64,000 nt of DNA from Liolophura sinensis (GCF_032854445.1 NC_088307.1:23126001-23190000), one strand, 5' to 3'. Shown: positions 1 to 11,160, counted from the stretch's first letter. The notes: generated by a model not told the origin, from the sequence alone. A program made the numbers and translations.

Positions 1-1287
1 CACTATGGGTGAAGCAGAATTATGTAAAAAAAAAATCAAAATATGCAGTGATGTTAAATACAGTACATTAGACGTCAGTGCTCTAGAATTACTCAGAATG
101 TAGTAGTGTTATAACATTTAAACACATTAAAACAATACAAAGGGGCCACCCTATCAGGTGAATCCTGGTTTATGCAGGAATACAATATAAAAGATTACAG
201 CCTAGATCGTAAGACTGGAGCAGCGACAACAGTGTGATAGTTGGCAAACCGAAGAACAGACCGACAAAGAGACAAGCAAACGTTCAGGCCGATTTCTAGA
301 GAGCCCTTTGTCACAGCTGAAAATATGTTTTCGTAGCTTTTTCTTGCATGTGTCGAAGAGTTAATTTAATTTTATTGCTAAGGCAGATAAATTTACCCAC
401 ATTCGGAGCATTTTTCTCAAAAGAGGTTTTCCAAAATAGAAGATTTTTTCGTAAAAATGTTGTACAGTTTTTAGTCAGATATTAAAATCTATAGAGAACC
501 GGCGTATCCAAGACACTTGAATTCCCGGAGAACAAAGTCAATAACGCTCGCCATGCCAAGTGTTCCACTGTTTGCCAGGCGTCTCGGCTTCTGCTAGGGC
601 AATATCCGGCCTGGAAACGGATCCGGAAACATATGCTCGCTCATGCGTGCTCGCTGTGCAATATCACGTTTGTTTTTCTCGACAAATGGCCTCCAGTGTT
701 TTCATTAAAGGAGAAGCGTGATAAATTGATGAGAACAGGTCTTCCTTATTGCTGTGCCATTAGTGGAACATTCGTCTCCAGGAAGGCCCATACATGACCA
801 ATTCATGATGCGATCATCGATTCATGAGGACATATTGTCATCGCCGTTGCTATCGTTATTCTTACGGCTGTGCTTTCTGCCCATAGCCGTCTTTTTTGGT
901 ACAACGACACTCCTGTGATTGACGAACACCTTGTACAGGATTCATCTTCAGGCAGTCTAAAACTCTAATTGTATAGGATGATGCATATGTGTAGGTACCG
1001 ATATCATTTCCTTTTGAAAATCGGTTAGTACATGTCTTTGAATCATTCACCTAATGCATTGTTCGACTACTTCGTCAATGACAAATGAGGTTTCCAGGCT
1101 CTATATTCAATCTCGCTAGTCAGAATGCATCTTTTAATTAAAAAGTTTGCTAGGTGCCTGACAAAGGGCGGTAGTTTACACTTGGCATTCCGGTTTTCCT
1201 CCACCAATATGTATTAATGTCGTTTCTGCACTATGACATTAAACATCAGTCAATGAAGGAAATAAAACATGGCAAAAAATATTCCAG
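1..1287. other. 5' flank or intron of the DBH-type gene, repeat-rich
   Basis: No coding exon was recognised here, although the exon at 1288 starts with one base of a split codon, so at least one exon encoding most of the DOMON domain must lie upstream. Bases 1-250 resemble a dispersed element seen many times in the window, with text such as ACAGTGTGATAGTTGGCAAA and a GGTGAATCC core. The DOMON exon is probably off the left edge. Confidence 0.5.
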
Positions 1288-1507
1288 TACTGCGTTTAGG
1301 AATTTAAATCGTCAGATATTTGATCTTTCTCAGAATGGAACCACCCATATCATCTATTTCGTCGGCCGTGGAAATCCTAAATCCGTTTCCGGTGTCAATG
1401 TGACGTCACTGCATCCGGGACTTCAACGCGTGCAGCTTCTGAAACCTGATATACCGACCCCTTTGTTGCCACGTGACACGTGGACATTTGATATACTGGC
1501 GCCAAAG
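1288..1507 (+). CDS. DBH: DBH-type gene, exon encoding end of DOMON and linker
   Basis: The acceptor is ATTCCAG before 1288. The exon starts with one base of a split codon and ends at phase 0 with a GTTGGT donor. It reads ...GTTHIIYFVG...GLQRVQLLKPDIPTP...DILAPK, matching the human DBH stretch around GLQRVQLLKP. The human DOMON cysteine (Cys154) is not present at the corresponding place. Confidence 0.88.
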
Positions 1508-4500
1508 GTTGGTGGTTAAAATAGTCTCTGACAAAATACAAGGCTGTTTCTTATATTGCATGAACGGCCGTAAATGGGAAGGTCTTGCAGCAAGCTGCGG
1601 GCGATCGCCGGTTTCCTCCCACCACAAAGCTGGCCACCGTCGTATAAGTCAAATATTGTTGAGTACGGAGTAAAACGCCAATCAAATAAATAAATAAATA
1701 TATTGAACGAAACCCGAAAATCAACATTTTTTACGATCAAGCATCAAATATACACCGGCTACATGTTTGTGTTTTCCCATTCATATCATTTCTGGCTATA
1801 CACTTCTTTTCTTACGTTAAAACACATTTTGGTGGATTTATCATTGACCTTCATGTCGATGTTATAAACAACCATTACCACAAAGGTACCTTCCAACTAC
1901 TATCGGTAGCATATATCAGCAATTGTAAGAATTGTTGTGTGATATTTTATAATAAAGATAAATGCTTCAAGAACAACAGGGGATTGTTAACGATAACGAT
2001 AAAAACAAAGAATTATCTGCTGGACTCAACAGGTACGAGTACCAGGCAAAGAGACAACCTACTGGTGGTACAGGACAAAGTTACCTCCCCTTAGAAAGAA
2101 GCATCACATCATTCAGGTTTGAGGCTTTGTCTTTATTCTCTGATTCCTTTGCTCTCCATTTTTCGTAGAAATGATATGAAACATTTTGTTAATGTCTTCT
2201 CCGTATTTTTAAAGGACGAAGTGTTTTGCTGTTTTCTTAACATTTAATTGAGGGCCTGGATATGCCATTTTTGGGTCTGCACTTTCCACTTTAATTCATG
2301 CTTTACTGTCATCTCTGCAAAATGTTTCTGCAAATTCCATCTATCTTTATTTAGCTTATTATATTTCCACATATTATTCATACAAGTTATCCTGTGTGTC
2401 ACCAATAAACGGGATAGTTAAAACTTGTTTCATGGGTGACTGAGCCAGTCCACTTTTTGTTCCAGTTTGAAGGAATCATCCAAAAAGGGAACGAAAACCT
2501 GGTTCATCACATGGAGGTGTTTCACTGTGAGGTTGGTGCCAAAACAAGGATCCCGAATTTTAACGGACCTGGACTTGGTGAAGGCAAACCTCCGCGGCTG
2601 GAGAGCTGTCGAAAAGTCATCGGGGCTTGGGCAATGGGTGCCAAGGTAAACAGTTGTTGTGGAACCATCCAGCAGGCCCCCCGACCAGAACATACTGACA
2701 ATATGGCTACACGTGTACTTTCAAACTTTTCCTGACTGAACAATCGTTGATAACCAACTGACATAATGGCCATCATCTTATAGTTAAATATCATTTATAT
2801 CGCTAGTTATATGCATCTGTGTGGAATTGTAACGGTACTGTTGCTTTAAATTATACACAAAAATTTTCGATACAAGCACAGTTACTTCTTCTTTCATTAC
2901 CACCAGTTCCTAGAGAGTAAGGTCGATAGAATATTAACATTCAGTGGAAGTGCCAACATAGCCTAGATACCGACCTATGACAACAATACGTATGTATGCT
3001 TTGGTTTTTACGTCGTGCCAAAACACCCGACATGACACCTTGCCAAGTCACATTATAGTAATGTTGTGCTAGCCAGTCTTGTTTCCTTACTCATCTCAGT
3101 GCTGACCGCAAAGCAAAGCAGTCTTTGATGTGAACCGGCCCCGTCCCAGGTCTGCCGACGCTCTAACCACTAGGTCTCTGGCCGTACGCTCGAAGGTCTG
3201 CCAGCAACCTGCGGATGGTTGTGGGTTTCCCCAGGGCTCTGCCCGGTTTCCACCCACCACAATGCTGGCCGCCGTCGTATAAGTGAAATATTCTTGAGTA
3301 CGGCGTAAAACACCAATCAAATAAATAAATAAATAAATCTAACCATTAGGCCAGCAAAGCCAATAATATAGGGAGTTCGAAGGAATTACATATGTATTGA
3401 ATATTAATGATACCGCCTAACCCAATCATATTACTTGTAACATCATTCTCAGGCCTTACCATACCCGGATGAAGCGGGATCGCCCATTGGTGGAGAGAAT
3501 TACTCCCGGTATGTTCTCCTGGAAGTGCACTACAATAACCCTGGCTTGAAGACTGGTAAGCGAACACTGCGTGCTAACGATGAACAAAAGATCTGATGAT
3601 GACATCACCTTTTACTGAAAATTTTAGAACAGCCACAGCACGGATCTTAAAAGCTAACAGGCAAAAAAAAACACTAACGTGATTTCAAATGAAAGACCAT
3701 AAACGATTGTCCATAAAAATAGTTCTATTTATTTTTTAAAAAAATTTTCCAGCCTAGTAATAAGCATTGGGAACGTCCGATACGGAAATCTTTTGATGTC
3801 ACAGACATTTTGTGTTTTCATCTCCATTCTGTTATTGAAGTTAGTCCATTTATATCATTAAACCGCTTTACACCGTGCTTTTTATTTCGCTGATACGACG
3901 GAACAGATGGAGCCATACACCTTGGTGTCGCCTTGACCGATTATGTTAAACGCCAACAAGTGGCATCGATGGGCTTTTTAAAAAATATATCGTATTTCTT
4001 TTAAAATAGGCGTGATTGACCAATCAGGTATTCGTTTTTACGTGACGTCATCACTCCGGAAGTATGACGCGGGTATAATGGAGCTAGGATTAGAGTACAC
4101 CAACAAAATGGCGATTCCACCTGATCAGCCTCACTTCCATCTCACTGGATACTGCGTGTCGGACTGCACTCGAGTGGTATGTACCTATCCCGGATGTATA
4201 TTAATTTTTTTACTCAGATGGAGGGATTTGCGTTGCTTTCATGTGATACTTTGTTAAATGTGATGACAACACAATATTTTGAATAACATTAGACCATGGA
4301 TGTGCAATTAACTCCCGTTAACACTGCTGCAATTTTGTACTTGGTCTTGTTTAAGCCCAAGTGCGAGTCTAGCATTTGACTTGCCAATATGTAAGCATTT
4401 ACCTTAACAGATAGAATATAACCTTAAGGTAAATCGAGAAGAGGCCGTATTTCACCGGTTACATGTGACAGTTTACCATTTATCACACCCTCCTTGCTGC

Positions 4501-7500
4501 TGTGATTTTCTTTTCTGTGATGTATATATTTTATATTGAATACTATACTGTTGCATGTATACTTTTGTATTGTATTGACTATAATTGGGACTCGAACACG
4601 GTTTTGCTAGTGTCTACTAAGTTGTTCCGTAGGGACTTTGAATCTCCACGGCTGGGGAATTTAAATTGTTTAAATTTTTTTAAATAAATGTTAACAATAT
4701 ATTGATTCAATATTTGTTTCCTTGGGCTATTTTTTTTTCAATGTGAATTTCCAGGGACTACCTAGACAAGGGATCAACATATTTGCTTCTCAGCTTCACA
4801 CTCACTTGACCGGAAAGAAGGCATACACCAAACATGTCCGACATGGCCAGGAATTGCCGGAGCTGAACCGGGATAATCATTACAGTCCGCATTTCCAAGA
4901 AATCCGATTATTACCAAAACCCGTTCGTGTACTTCCGGTAAAGAGTCGTTATACATTGCGGTTTTTTAAAGTTGAAGTTGGGGTTATAGAAAATCCTAAA
5001 AGGGCAATTGTGAAGACCTTCAACTAAAAGGCAAAGAAAACACTGAAATGAAGTATTTATCAGATGAAATACCATGAAACACTGTCCAGGAAAATAGTTT
5101 GATTTATTTTTTTAGAATTGTTCTGGAGGACTAAAATTCAATTAAAACATAGGATTCTGTTATGCTCTGTTGGGAACCAGAGAGTATCAGTGACGTCACA
5201 GCAATATTTATGATTTGAAATCGTTCCTTTTAAGGTGCATTTGTTGAATAGCTCTAAATGAAGATACATATTGAATTATGAAATATAGCAATCTATATGA
5301 GTGTCAAGTGACAAAAAGATGAAGAAAAGTTGACATTACTTCTCCCAATATGGTCAGAAAAGGCCACAGTAAAATCCACAGTCTTAAATGTGTTTTACTA
5401 GGTTGAAAAATATTCTAAAATAATACACCAAACTATTTCCGGTATAACGGTATTTCATCTAACATGTACTTCATGCAAGTGTGTTCTTTGCCTTTAATTT
5501 CTTCCCAACATTGGTCAAACTTGAATCTATTAAAAATTCTAATAGTCTGAATGAATGAAGTTTATTTTCGTAGTGGAGTAGTAAAATGTACGAGTGCAGG
5601 TCATGGGATCATAAGACGTAACATAAAAATTTCATGACGTCATTGATTTGAGCTCTTGTTGTACTTGACGATTTAACGGTAAACTACGAAGCTTGACTAA
5701 AGGTATTAAATAAGAAATCGGAGGTAATTCTGCCATTGAAGTCCGGAAGGACCATTAAAATCAGCCAAAAGTGTATTACATGGTAATACCAACACTTTTC
5801 TTCCACAAAGTTTGAATGATTATTCAAATAAGAAATTTATTATTGTTTTATTTTGGTGAGCAAATAGCGCATTACTATGTTTGTAAATCACAAAGGCGTA
5901 CGTGGGAAGGTCTGTCATCAACCTGTGGACGGTCGTGGGTTTTTCCCGGGCTCTGCCCGGTTTCCTCCGACCAAAAGGCTGGCCGCCGTCGTATGAGTGA
6001 AATATTCTTGAGTAAATCGTAAAACAAGAATCTAATAAATAACAAATAAAGTACATTTAAATCACAGAGGAATTACGCAGTCAAGAAATCATCTCTATTC
6101 TTATGTTTTCTTGTCTTCCAGGGAGACGCTCTCATCACGAGTTGTGTTGACAACACCATTGACAGACAGAATGCTACAATAGTAAGACTGAGTCTTTAAC
6201 TTACACATATTTAATACATTCTTTAATTCGACCAAGTATTACACGTGAATTACACGTCTTGAGTTTTACTGGAAATATATCTGTACTGAAAACCAAGAAT
6301 TAATCGTTGTTTTACCAAATATAAATAATTTCACTGTAGGATTACCAGTAGATTTTTGAGTGGATGAAAACAAACAAAGCCAAGGAGAAGCTACGCCACT
6401 CACCCTTATGTAAGACCACAACAGCGGAAGCTGGATTTGAACTCTCTACGGTATTTTTGTTGCAGGGTGGATTTGCAATTACGGACGAAATGTGTGTAAA
6501 TTACGTGCATTATTACCCGGCTGTAGAACTCGAAGTCTGTAAAAGCTCCATCACAACCAACGCTCTACACAGTTTCTTCCGATTTCTTAACAAGTGAGTG
6601 GACAAAATATCTTGTAAAGTCAGAATTCAAATCTAGAAAAGAATTTTATTTCTATGTTTATAAAGAGCATTCGCGGGGATTATCTCATTTGATCAAATTC
6701 TGGCATCCGGATTTGTTATTTGCATATGGGAAATAAACAAGTAGGTGGGTTTTAGTCGAGATCAGTTAAACAGTGCTAGTCTATGCAATCGAAACAGACA
6801 TTGGTATACCAGCCGTCAACCAAAAAGGAATGTTCCTCGTCAAAAATCACAAGACCAATTCACAAAACGACGTTTAACACAAATTACCAAAGAACTAAGA
6901 AAGTATATAAGGTACGAAAATAGGACGGAATCATACAAAGAGAAGCGATCAACAGGTTTCATTGATGTACGAAAGTCCTCTGTCAGACAGGTCGTTTTAT
7001 ACTATAAAATAGGTTAAGCCATATCGGTATGGAAATCAAACAATTAAGGCATGAAGGACTTACCCCGCAGAGAGATTTTATTGTCTAATGAAATAATTAA
7101 TCTATGTATATCGTACTATATTCTTAATTATCTGATTTCATTTACAATGTATGTTGCCATGCGCCACTTACTCTGATTTATAATGGTTGTTTCCCTTTGC
7201 CGCCAGGTGGAGTGAGGAGAGGACGTCTCCAGGTCACGGTGACCGTGAGAACTATCAATCCATCAAATGGACCCCACTGAACGTGCACTTGTTAAACTCT
7301 CTCTACGCTTCCGCTCCTCTCTCCATGCAGTGCAACATGTCGTCTGGCAGGAGATTTCCAGTAAGCATGCGTACGAGCGGACAATCAGTTGCCAAAACCA
7401 TACTGGTTTTCCGCTTCGCTAACGTTTAGAGCCACATTTCGGCGCCTGTATCAGAATAGGTCAAATGTCTTTATTCTGACGTTATTCAACAAAAAGCAAG

Positions 7501-8294
7501 TATCTGAAAAATAAAGGCACATGGCCTGTGAAACTGTGGGCTGGAGCAATTTCAACGATTTTAAAGAGAGAGTGTTCTAAACGTTTTGTTAACATTGTTG
7601 AATTGTAAGTGCATTCATGTTTGTTGAAAGTAGTTCCAATGTGAGACTTTCCTACAGAGATGTACACTCAAAAAAATAATCTGTTATTTTTAACAGAAAG
7701 TCTGCGTGATATCAGAGTGATGCTAGAATGTATTTTGTTGTTACAACACAGTATTGTGTCATATTCAGCATATATAATATTCTGTTCGTCTATATTTAAC
7801 ATAATAATCTACTGCAATATGTTGATCCCTTGTCTAGGTAGAATGTATTCTAGCACTCAGATAGCAGACCGTCTGTTAATTTTAACAGATTATTTCTTGA
7901 ACGCACAGAGTAACAGAGAACTACCACTAACATGTGGTTCTCGCTGGATCTACCGCGGCACTACGTCGGAAATGCATTGGGGACGGCTTGCAGCACCAAA
8001 TAAAATTCATTAAATCATGAATGAATTATCTAACTAATTAATGTCGAGCGTCCGGAATGGACTCATAGACTTGTAATTTAAAAGGCTATAAAAGAGATGC
8101 GCCCACAAGAAAAGACTAAAAGAATGGAACTTCTGTAATGCTATATATAGAAATTATAAATAATAAATAATTAGACAAAAACACAGGTGATTAAAAAAAA
8201 TGTTTTGTTGCTTTTCTTTTCCCAGGGGGAGTGGGAAGGTATACCCCCGACAAAAATCACCGAACCATTTTGGGTCCCTGAAGAAAAGTGTTAG
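1288..8294 (+). CDS. DBH: Dopamine/tyramine beta-hydroxylase-type copper monooxygenase, 5'-partial, 10 exons
   Basis: Copper type II, ascorbate-dependent monooxygenase family. DBH makes noradrenaline from dopamine and the protostome orthologue TBH makes octopamine, in secretory vesicles. Exons: 1288-1507, 2033-2116, 2466-2645, 3453-3555, 4010-4176, 4755-4937, 6122-6181, 6466-6593, 7207-7360, 8226-8294. The joined frame gives 448 residues ending in TAG and aligns with human DBH from about residue 148 to the C terminus. Copper ligands are visible: VHHME and EVHYN (CuH site), LHTHLTG and DEMCVNY (CuM site). Other landmarks are LQRVQLLKP, GINIFASQ, DNHYSPHFQEIR and a final GEW. The signal anchor and most of DOMON are missing to the left. 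Several disulfide cysteines of human DBH are replaced (see findings). Sequence alone does not separate DBH from TBH; MOXD1-like is less likely. The first AATAAA seen downstream is at 9083-9088. Confidence 0.93.
1565..1702 (+). repeat. SINE-like family A, 5'-truncated
   Basis: Reads from GGCCGT through GTCGTATAAGTC to a (AAAT)n tail. It carries only the 3' two thirds of the family, lacks the tRNA-like head, and sits in a DBH intron. Confidence 0.85.
2033..2116 (+). CDS. DBH: DBH-type gene, short linker exon (TTYWW)
   Basis: 84 nt, phase 0 at both ends, with a CAACAG acceptor and a GTTTGA donor. It reads VRVPGKETTYWWYRTKLPP...KKHHIIQ. Human DBH has ETTYWC here, so the cysteine is a tryptophan (TGG at 2066-2068). 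There is no long open frame around it; it was found by phase and similarity. Confidence 0.82.
2466..2645 (+). CDS. DBH: DBH-type gene, exon with CuH ligand pair HH
   Basis: 180 nt, phase 0 to 0, with acceptor TTTTTGTTCCAG and donor GTAAAC. It encodes NENLVHHMEVFHC, the CuH histidine pair, and ends GAWAMGAK like human GAKA. The human SGPC cysteine is glycine here (NGPG). Confidence 0.95.
3000..3178 (-). repeat. tRNA-derived SINE-like family D
   Basis: On the minus strand it starts with a box-A-like stretch, CCTAGTGGTTAGAGCGTCGG, and ends with reverse text of the GACATGACACC and AGTCTTGTTTCC blocks. Other copies or fragments are at about 10.16-10.40, 27.64-27.69, 35.02-35.17 and 63.56-63.79 kb. 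Confidence 0.6.
3180..3338 (+). repeat. SINE-like family A, 5'-truncated
   Basis: Well preserved from GGCCGTACG to the (AAAT)n tail. It abuts the tRNA-like head of family D in opposite orientation. Confidence 0.88.
3453..3555 (+). CDS. DBH: DBH-type gene, exon with third CuH histidine
   Basis: 103 nt, phase 0 to 1. It encodes LPYPDEAGSP...YVLLEVHYNNPGLKTG. The His of EVHYN is the third CuH ligand. Acceptor CATTCTCAG and donor GTAAGC are both good. Confidence 0.94.
4010..4176 (+). CDS. DBH: DBH-type gene, exon with MAIPP and GYC..DC
   Basis: 167 nt, phase 1 to 0, donor GTATGT. It encodes GIRFYVTSSLRKYDAGIMEL, then NKMAIPPDQP and LTGYCVSDCT. The two cysteines equal human Cys390 and Cys394, which bond to the C-terminal domain. 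Confidence 0.95.
4755..4937 (+). CDS. DBH: DBH-type gene, exon with CuM ligand pair HTH
   Basis: 183 nt, phase 0 to 0, acceptor AATTTCCAG. It encodes GINIFASQLHTHLTGKK, then DNHYSPHFQEIRLL. HTH is the CuM histidine pair. The donor GTAAAG follows CTTCCG. Confidence 0.96.
5895..6050 (+). repeat. SINE-like family A, 5'-truncated
   Basis: Contains CGTACGTGGGAAGG, the CCCGGGCTCTGCCCGG inverted core and GTGAAATATTCTTGAGTA. It ends about 70 bp upstream of the 60-nt DBH exon. Confidence 0.85.
6122..6181 (+). CDS. DBH: DBH-type gene, 60-nt exon
   Basis: Phase 0 to 0, acceptor GTCTTCCAG, donor GTAAGA. It encodes GDALITSCVDNTIDRQNATI; the human counterpart is GDVLITSCTYNTEDR. The SC cysteine pairs with the one in the next exon (human Cys466-Cys488). 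Confidence 0.92.
6466..6593 (+). CDS. DBH: DBH-type gene, exon with CuM methionine
   Basis: 128 nt, phase 0 to 2, acceptor TTGTTGCAG, donor GTGAGT. It encodes GGFAITDEMCVNYVHYYP; Met of DEMC is the CuM ligand. It continues with ELEVCKSS (human Cys503 position kept). Confidence 0.95.
7207..7360 (+). CDS. DBH: DBH-type gene, penultimate exon
   Basis: 154 nt, phase 2 to 0, acceptor TGCCGCCAG, donor GTAAGC. It encodes WSEERTSPGHGDRENYQ then LLNSLYASAPLSMQCNMSS. The LSMQCN cysteine equals human Cys565. The human interchain pair CTC is absent: the matching stretch EERTSPG has no cysteine. Confidence 0.92.
7663..7904. mobile_element. MITE family E, copy 1
   Basis: Starts TA then CACTCAAAAAAATAATCTG, runs through a near-palindromic body (GATGCTAGAATGTATTTTG ... 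AGAATGTATTCTAGCACTCA) and ends in a degraded inverted copy of the first end. No open frame for a transposase. It lies in the last DBH intron. Confidence 0.7.
8226..8294 (+). CDS. DBH: DBH-type gene, terminal exon
   Basis: Acceptor CTTTTCCCAG. It reads GEWEGIPPTKITEPFWVPEE, then KC and TAG. Human DBH has GEW at the same boundary and a C-terminal cysteine (Cys596), here the last residue. Phase 0 joins the previous exon. Confidence 0.82.
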   Translation, partial: GEWEGIPPTKITEPFWVPEEKC

Positions 8295-9231
8295 ATGCGA
8301 TGCGATTACACTGATGCCCTCAAACGTGCTGCGAGTTATTCCCACTTCGTGACGTCTTCACCCATTGAGACCACGTTCCCGAGAATGGACTGATCTGCGT
8401 TACGCATACCACTTTAATTTTGTCATTTGGGCTTTGCATTTCTTCCATCTCATGTAGGCCTATGGAACTGACCAGTAGTTAGCTGAATCGGCGAAATACT
8501 TAGATAAGTAAATGACCAAAAGTTGGTCCAGTTTAAATTTTGGCACGATTGTTTTCTAATGCGGGATGAACTTAAATCCAAAGATCATTCTTAAACTCCA
8601 ACAAATTCCACTTTGACAAATTTGGATCGTGTAGGCTAGAGAAGGGTGGGAGAGGTCAGTAAACAATGTGTAATGTATACAATGTAGCAGTAATATAACA
8701 ATCGAAGAGGACACAAAGTGCATCAAAGTGCAGTGTGAGTGGAACATCTGTTCCTATATATTTTGTTCAAGAGAGATAAGAAATATGGCATCGAGGTTAT
8801 TCTATTTTACTACATTGAAACGAAGTGCTAATTTATTCTCTCTATGAAGATTTTGACACTTATCTTCCATTCTTTGAAAGGAAATATTGTCAAATTATTG
8901 TCAAAAGCCTCACACGAAGTTTTTCGGCTTGTCGTACACCTATATTTGTTTAACTTATGATAGGAAGCGTATAGATATATGTATATTTTACAGATTGGAG
9001 ATCACTCAAAATATCTATCCTTTAATTGATTGCTGAAAGACTGTTGACACAGGCGAAACTAATGCAAAATAACTTTAAAATAAATAAAGTGCAACGATTC
9101 AGTTGCTTCTTTTTTGCAGATGCGTGTTAAATGTTTTAGTCCAATGACTCCATCTTAGTTTTAAGTGCGTCGTTTGAGCCATGACGTGGTCAACAATGAT
9201 AATAACAATTAATTATTAATTAATTAATTCT
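8295..9231. other. DBH 3' UTR/intergenic
   Basis: No exon, RNA gene or strong repeat is visible. A canonical AATAAA at 9083-9088 could end the DBH transcript, which would give a 3' UTR of about 0.8 kb. Confidence 0.4.
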
Positions 9232-9640
9232 TTGATTGCTGTTTAACGACGTATTCAAGAATTTTTCACTTGTACTGTGGTGGTTGGTTTCATGTTGGGT
9301 GGATGGCCTGGCGTAAACCACTGAACTTTGGTACCATATGTGGGGTGGATAGCCTGGCATAAACCACTGAACTTTGGTACCATTTGTGGGGTGGATAGCC
9401 TGGCATAAACCACTGAACTTTGGTACCATATGTAGGGTGGGTAGCGTGGCATAAACCACCTGAACTTTGGTACCATATGTGGGGTGGATTGCCTGGCATA
9501 AACCACTGAACTTTGGTACCATATGTGGGGTGGATAGGCTGGCATAAACCACTGAACTAAGAGATGGACTATCCACAATATCGCTGTCCAAGGCCGGGTT
9601 TGAACCCACAACTCGTACGTTTCTCATTTCAAAGAAAATA
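9232..9640 (-). repeat. SINE-like family B copy expanded into a minisatellite
   Basis: The flanks read TTGATTGCTGTTTAACGACG (left) and GGGTTTGAACCC, a box-B-like palindrome (right, minus strand head). Between about 9292 and 9560 a 46-47 bp unit with TAAACCACTGAACTTTGG and TACCATATGTGGGG is repeated about six times. The unit belongs to family B, where TAAACCACTGACCTTTGG occurs once. Confidence 0.8.
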
Positions 9641-10159
9641 AAACACTTAACCAAATATATGTATGTGTATCGATAAAGTATCCCACGGGAAGTTTAAAAA
9701 CATACCGTTCTATTTTTGTGATGCTTCTAGCTTAACCGAGATATCCCAGTTCAATGTAAACAAAATCGCGTAAAAAGTTAATGGTGCCGCCATGTTTTTA
9801 ATTTTTAGTCCCAGGTTATGTCAATAACCCAAGAACGCAGGGACGCGACATGGTGTTTCCGGTTTTTCTAACATGGCGTATCCCATGGCCTCGTAAGAGT
9901 AACTACATCAAACCGAAATGGCTGTGGCCGTTTGCTACCATCGCTCTTCGAAATAAGAAATGTTAAATTATTATTTATGTCATCTTTCCTTTTAACACAT
10001 ATAGTAGCTGTACACCATGAGCGAATGGAGAGTCTTCGCCACAAAACAGCACCAAGGACATCCTTTACGGATGGGGTAAAAGACAGGCCCTACAGTTGAG
10101 AATCCCGGTCAATTCATGTCAGGTGAAATCGAGGTTATAAGCGAGACTTGCAAGCTATC
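9641..10159. other. Intergenic, nothing recognised
   Basis: No coding or repeat feature can be supported here on either strand. Confidence 0.4.
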
Positions 10160-10400
10160 AGATAGACTCGCGTTCACGTGTCAGTATCAGGACCAAAGTC
10201 GGGTCGAGTCATACCAAAGACTTTCAAAATGGTACTTGCCGCTGTCTCCCTTGGCGCCCACCACTGAGAGGTTAGACCAAGGTTAGATCTGGTTGACCCC
10301 GCGTCAGTATAATGTGACTCGGTAGGGTGTCATGTCTGGTGTCTTCAGCATGATACTTCAGCGGTGACAGCAAATTTGGCCACATGATGTCGTCCTGTCA
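10160..10400 (+). repeat. SINE-like family D, degraded
   Basis: Contains GTCGAGTCATACCAAAGACT, GTCAGTATAATGTGACTCGG and TGTCATGTCTGGTGTCTTC, the blocks shared with the family D copies at 3.0, 27.6, 35.1 and 63.7 kb. Confidence 0.55.
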
Positions 10401-10519
10401 CAAGAAGACACATGATATGTACACACACCTAATCACTCCTCGTCGTCATATTACTGAAAAAATGTTAAGTATGACGATAAACCCCAAGTATACATTCATG
10501 CGTGTCAGTCCTATCACTT

Positions 10520-11160
10520 CGGATAGTGATCAGTACCCCCAGAATCCTCAAGATCCAGCGAGGCCAAGGCTTTACGATTTAACATGAACCAATACCTCAG
10601 AATCCTCGAGATCCAGCCAGGCCAAGGCTTTACGATTTAACATGGACCAATACCCTAGAATCCCCAGGATCCAGCGAGGCAAAGGCTTTAGGATTTAACA
10701 TGGACCAATATCCCCAGAATCCTTGAAATGCAGCGAGGCCAAGGCTTTACGATTTAACATGGACCAATACCCTAGAACCCCCGGGATCCAGCGAGGCAAA
10801 GGCTTTAGGATTTAACATGGACCAATACCCCCAGAATCCTCGAGATGAAGCCGGGCCGAGACTTTAGGATTTAACATGAACCAATATCCAAGAATCCACG
10901 AGATCCGGCGAAGCCTAGGCTTTAGGATTCAGTATGAACCAATACCCCAGAATCCTCGAGACCCAGCGAGGCCACGGCTTTAGGGTTTAATGTGGACAGA
11001 TACCCCAGAATCCTCGAGGTCCAGCGAGATCCTAGGCTTTAGGATTTAACAGGAACCGATACACCAGGATCCTCGAGATCCGGCGAGGCCTAGGCTTTAG
11101 GATTTAACATGAACCAATACCCTTGAATCCCCCAGATCCAGGGAGACCAAGGCTTTTAGG
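10520..11160. repeat. Minisatellite, about 58-59 bp unit, about 11 copies
   Basis: The unit contains CCAGAATCCTCGAGATCCAG, GGCTTTAGGATTTAACATG and AACCAATACC. Early units alternate between two types (CCAAGGCTTTACG and CAAAGGCTTTAGG), so part of the array has a two-unit higher-order period. Divergence grows toward the right, where a family A fragment follows directly. Confidence 0.9.

Noticed and set aside
9220-9654. 144-residue repetitive open frame
   Set aside because: Translation of the family B minisatellite.
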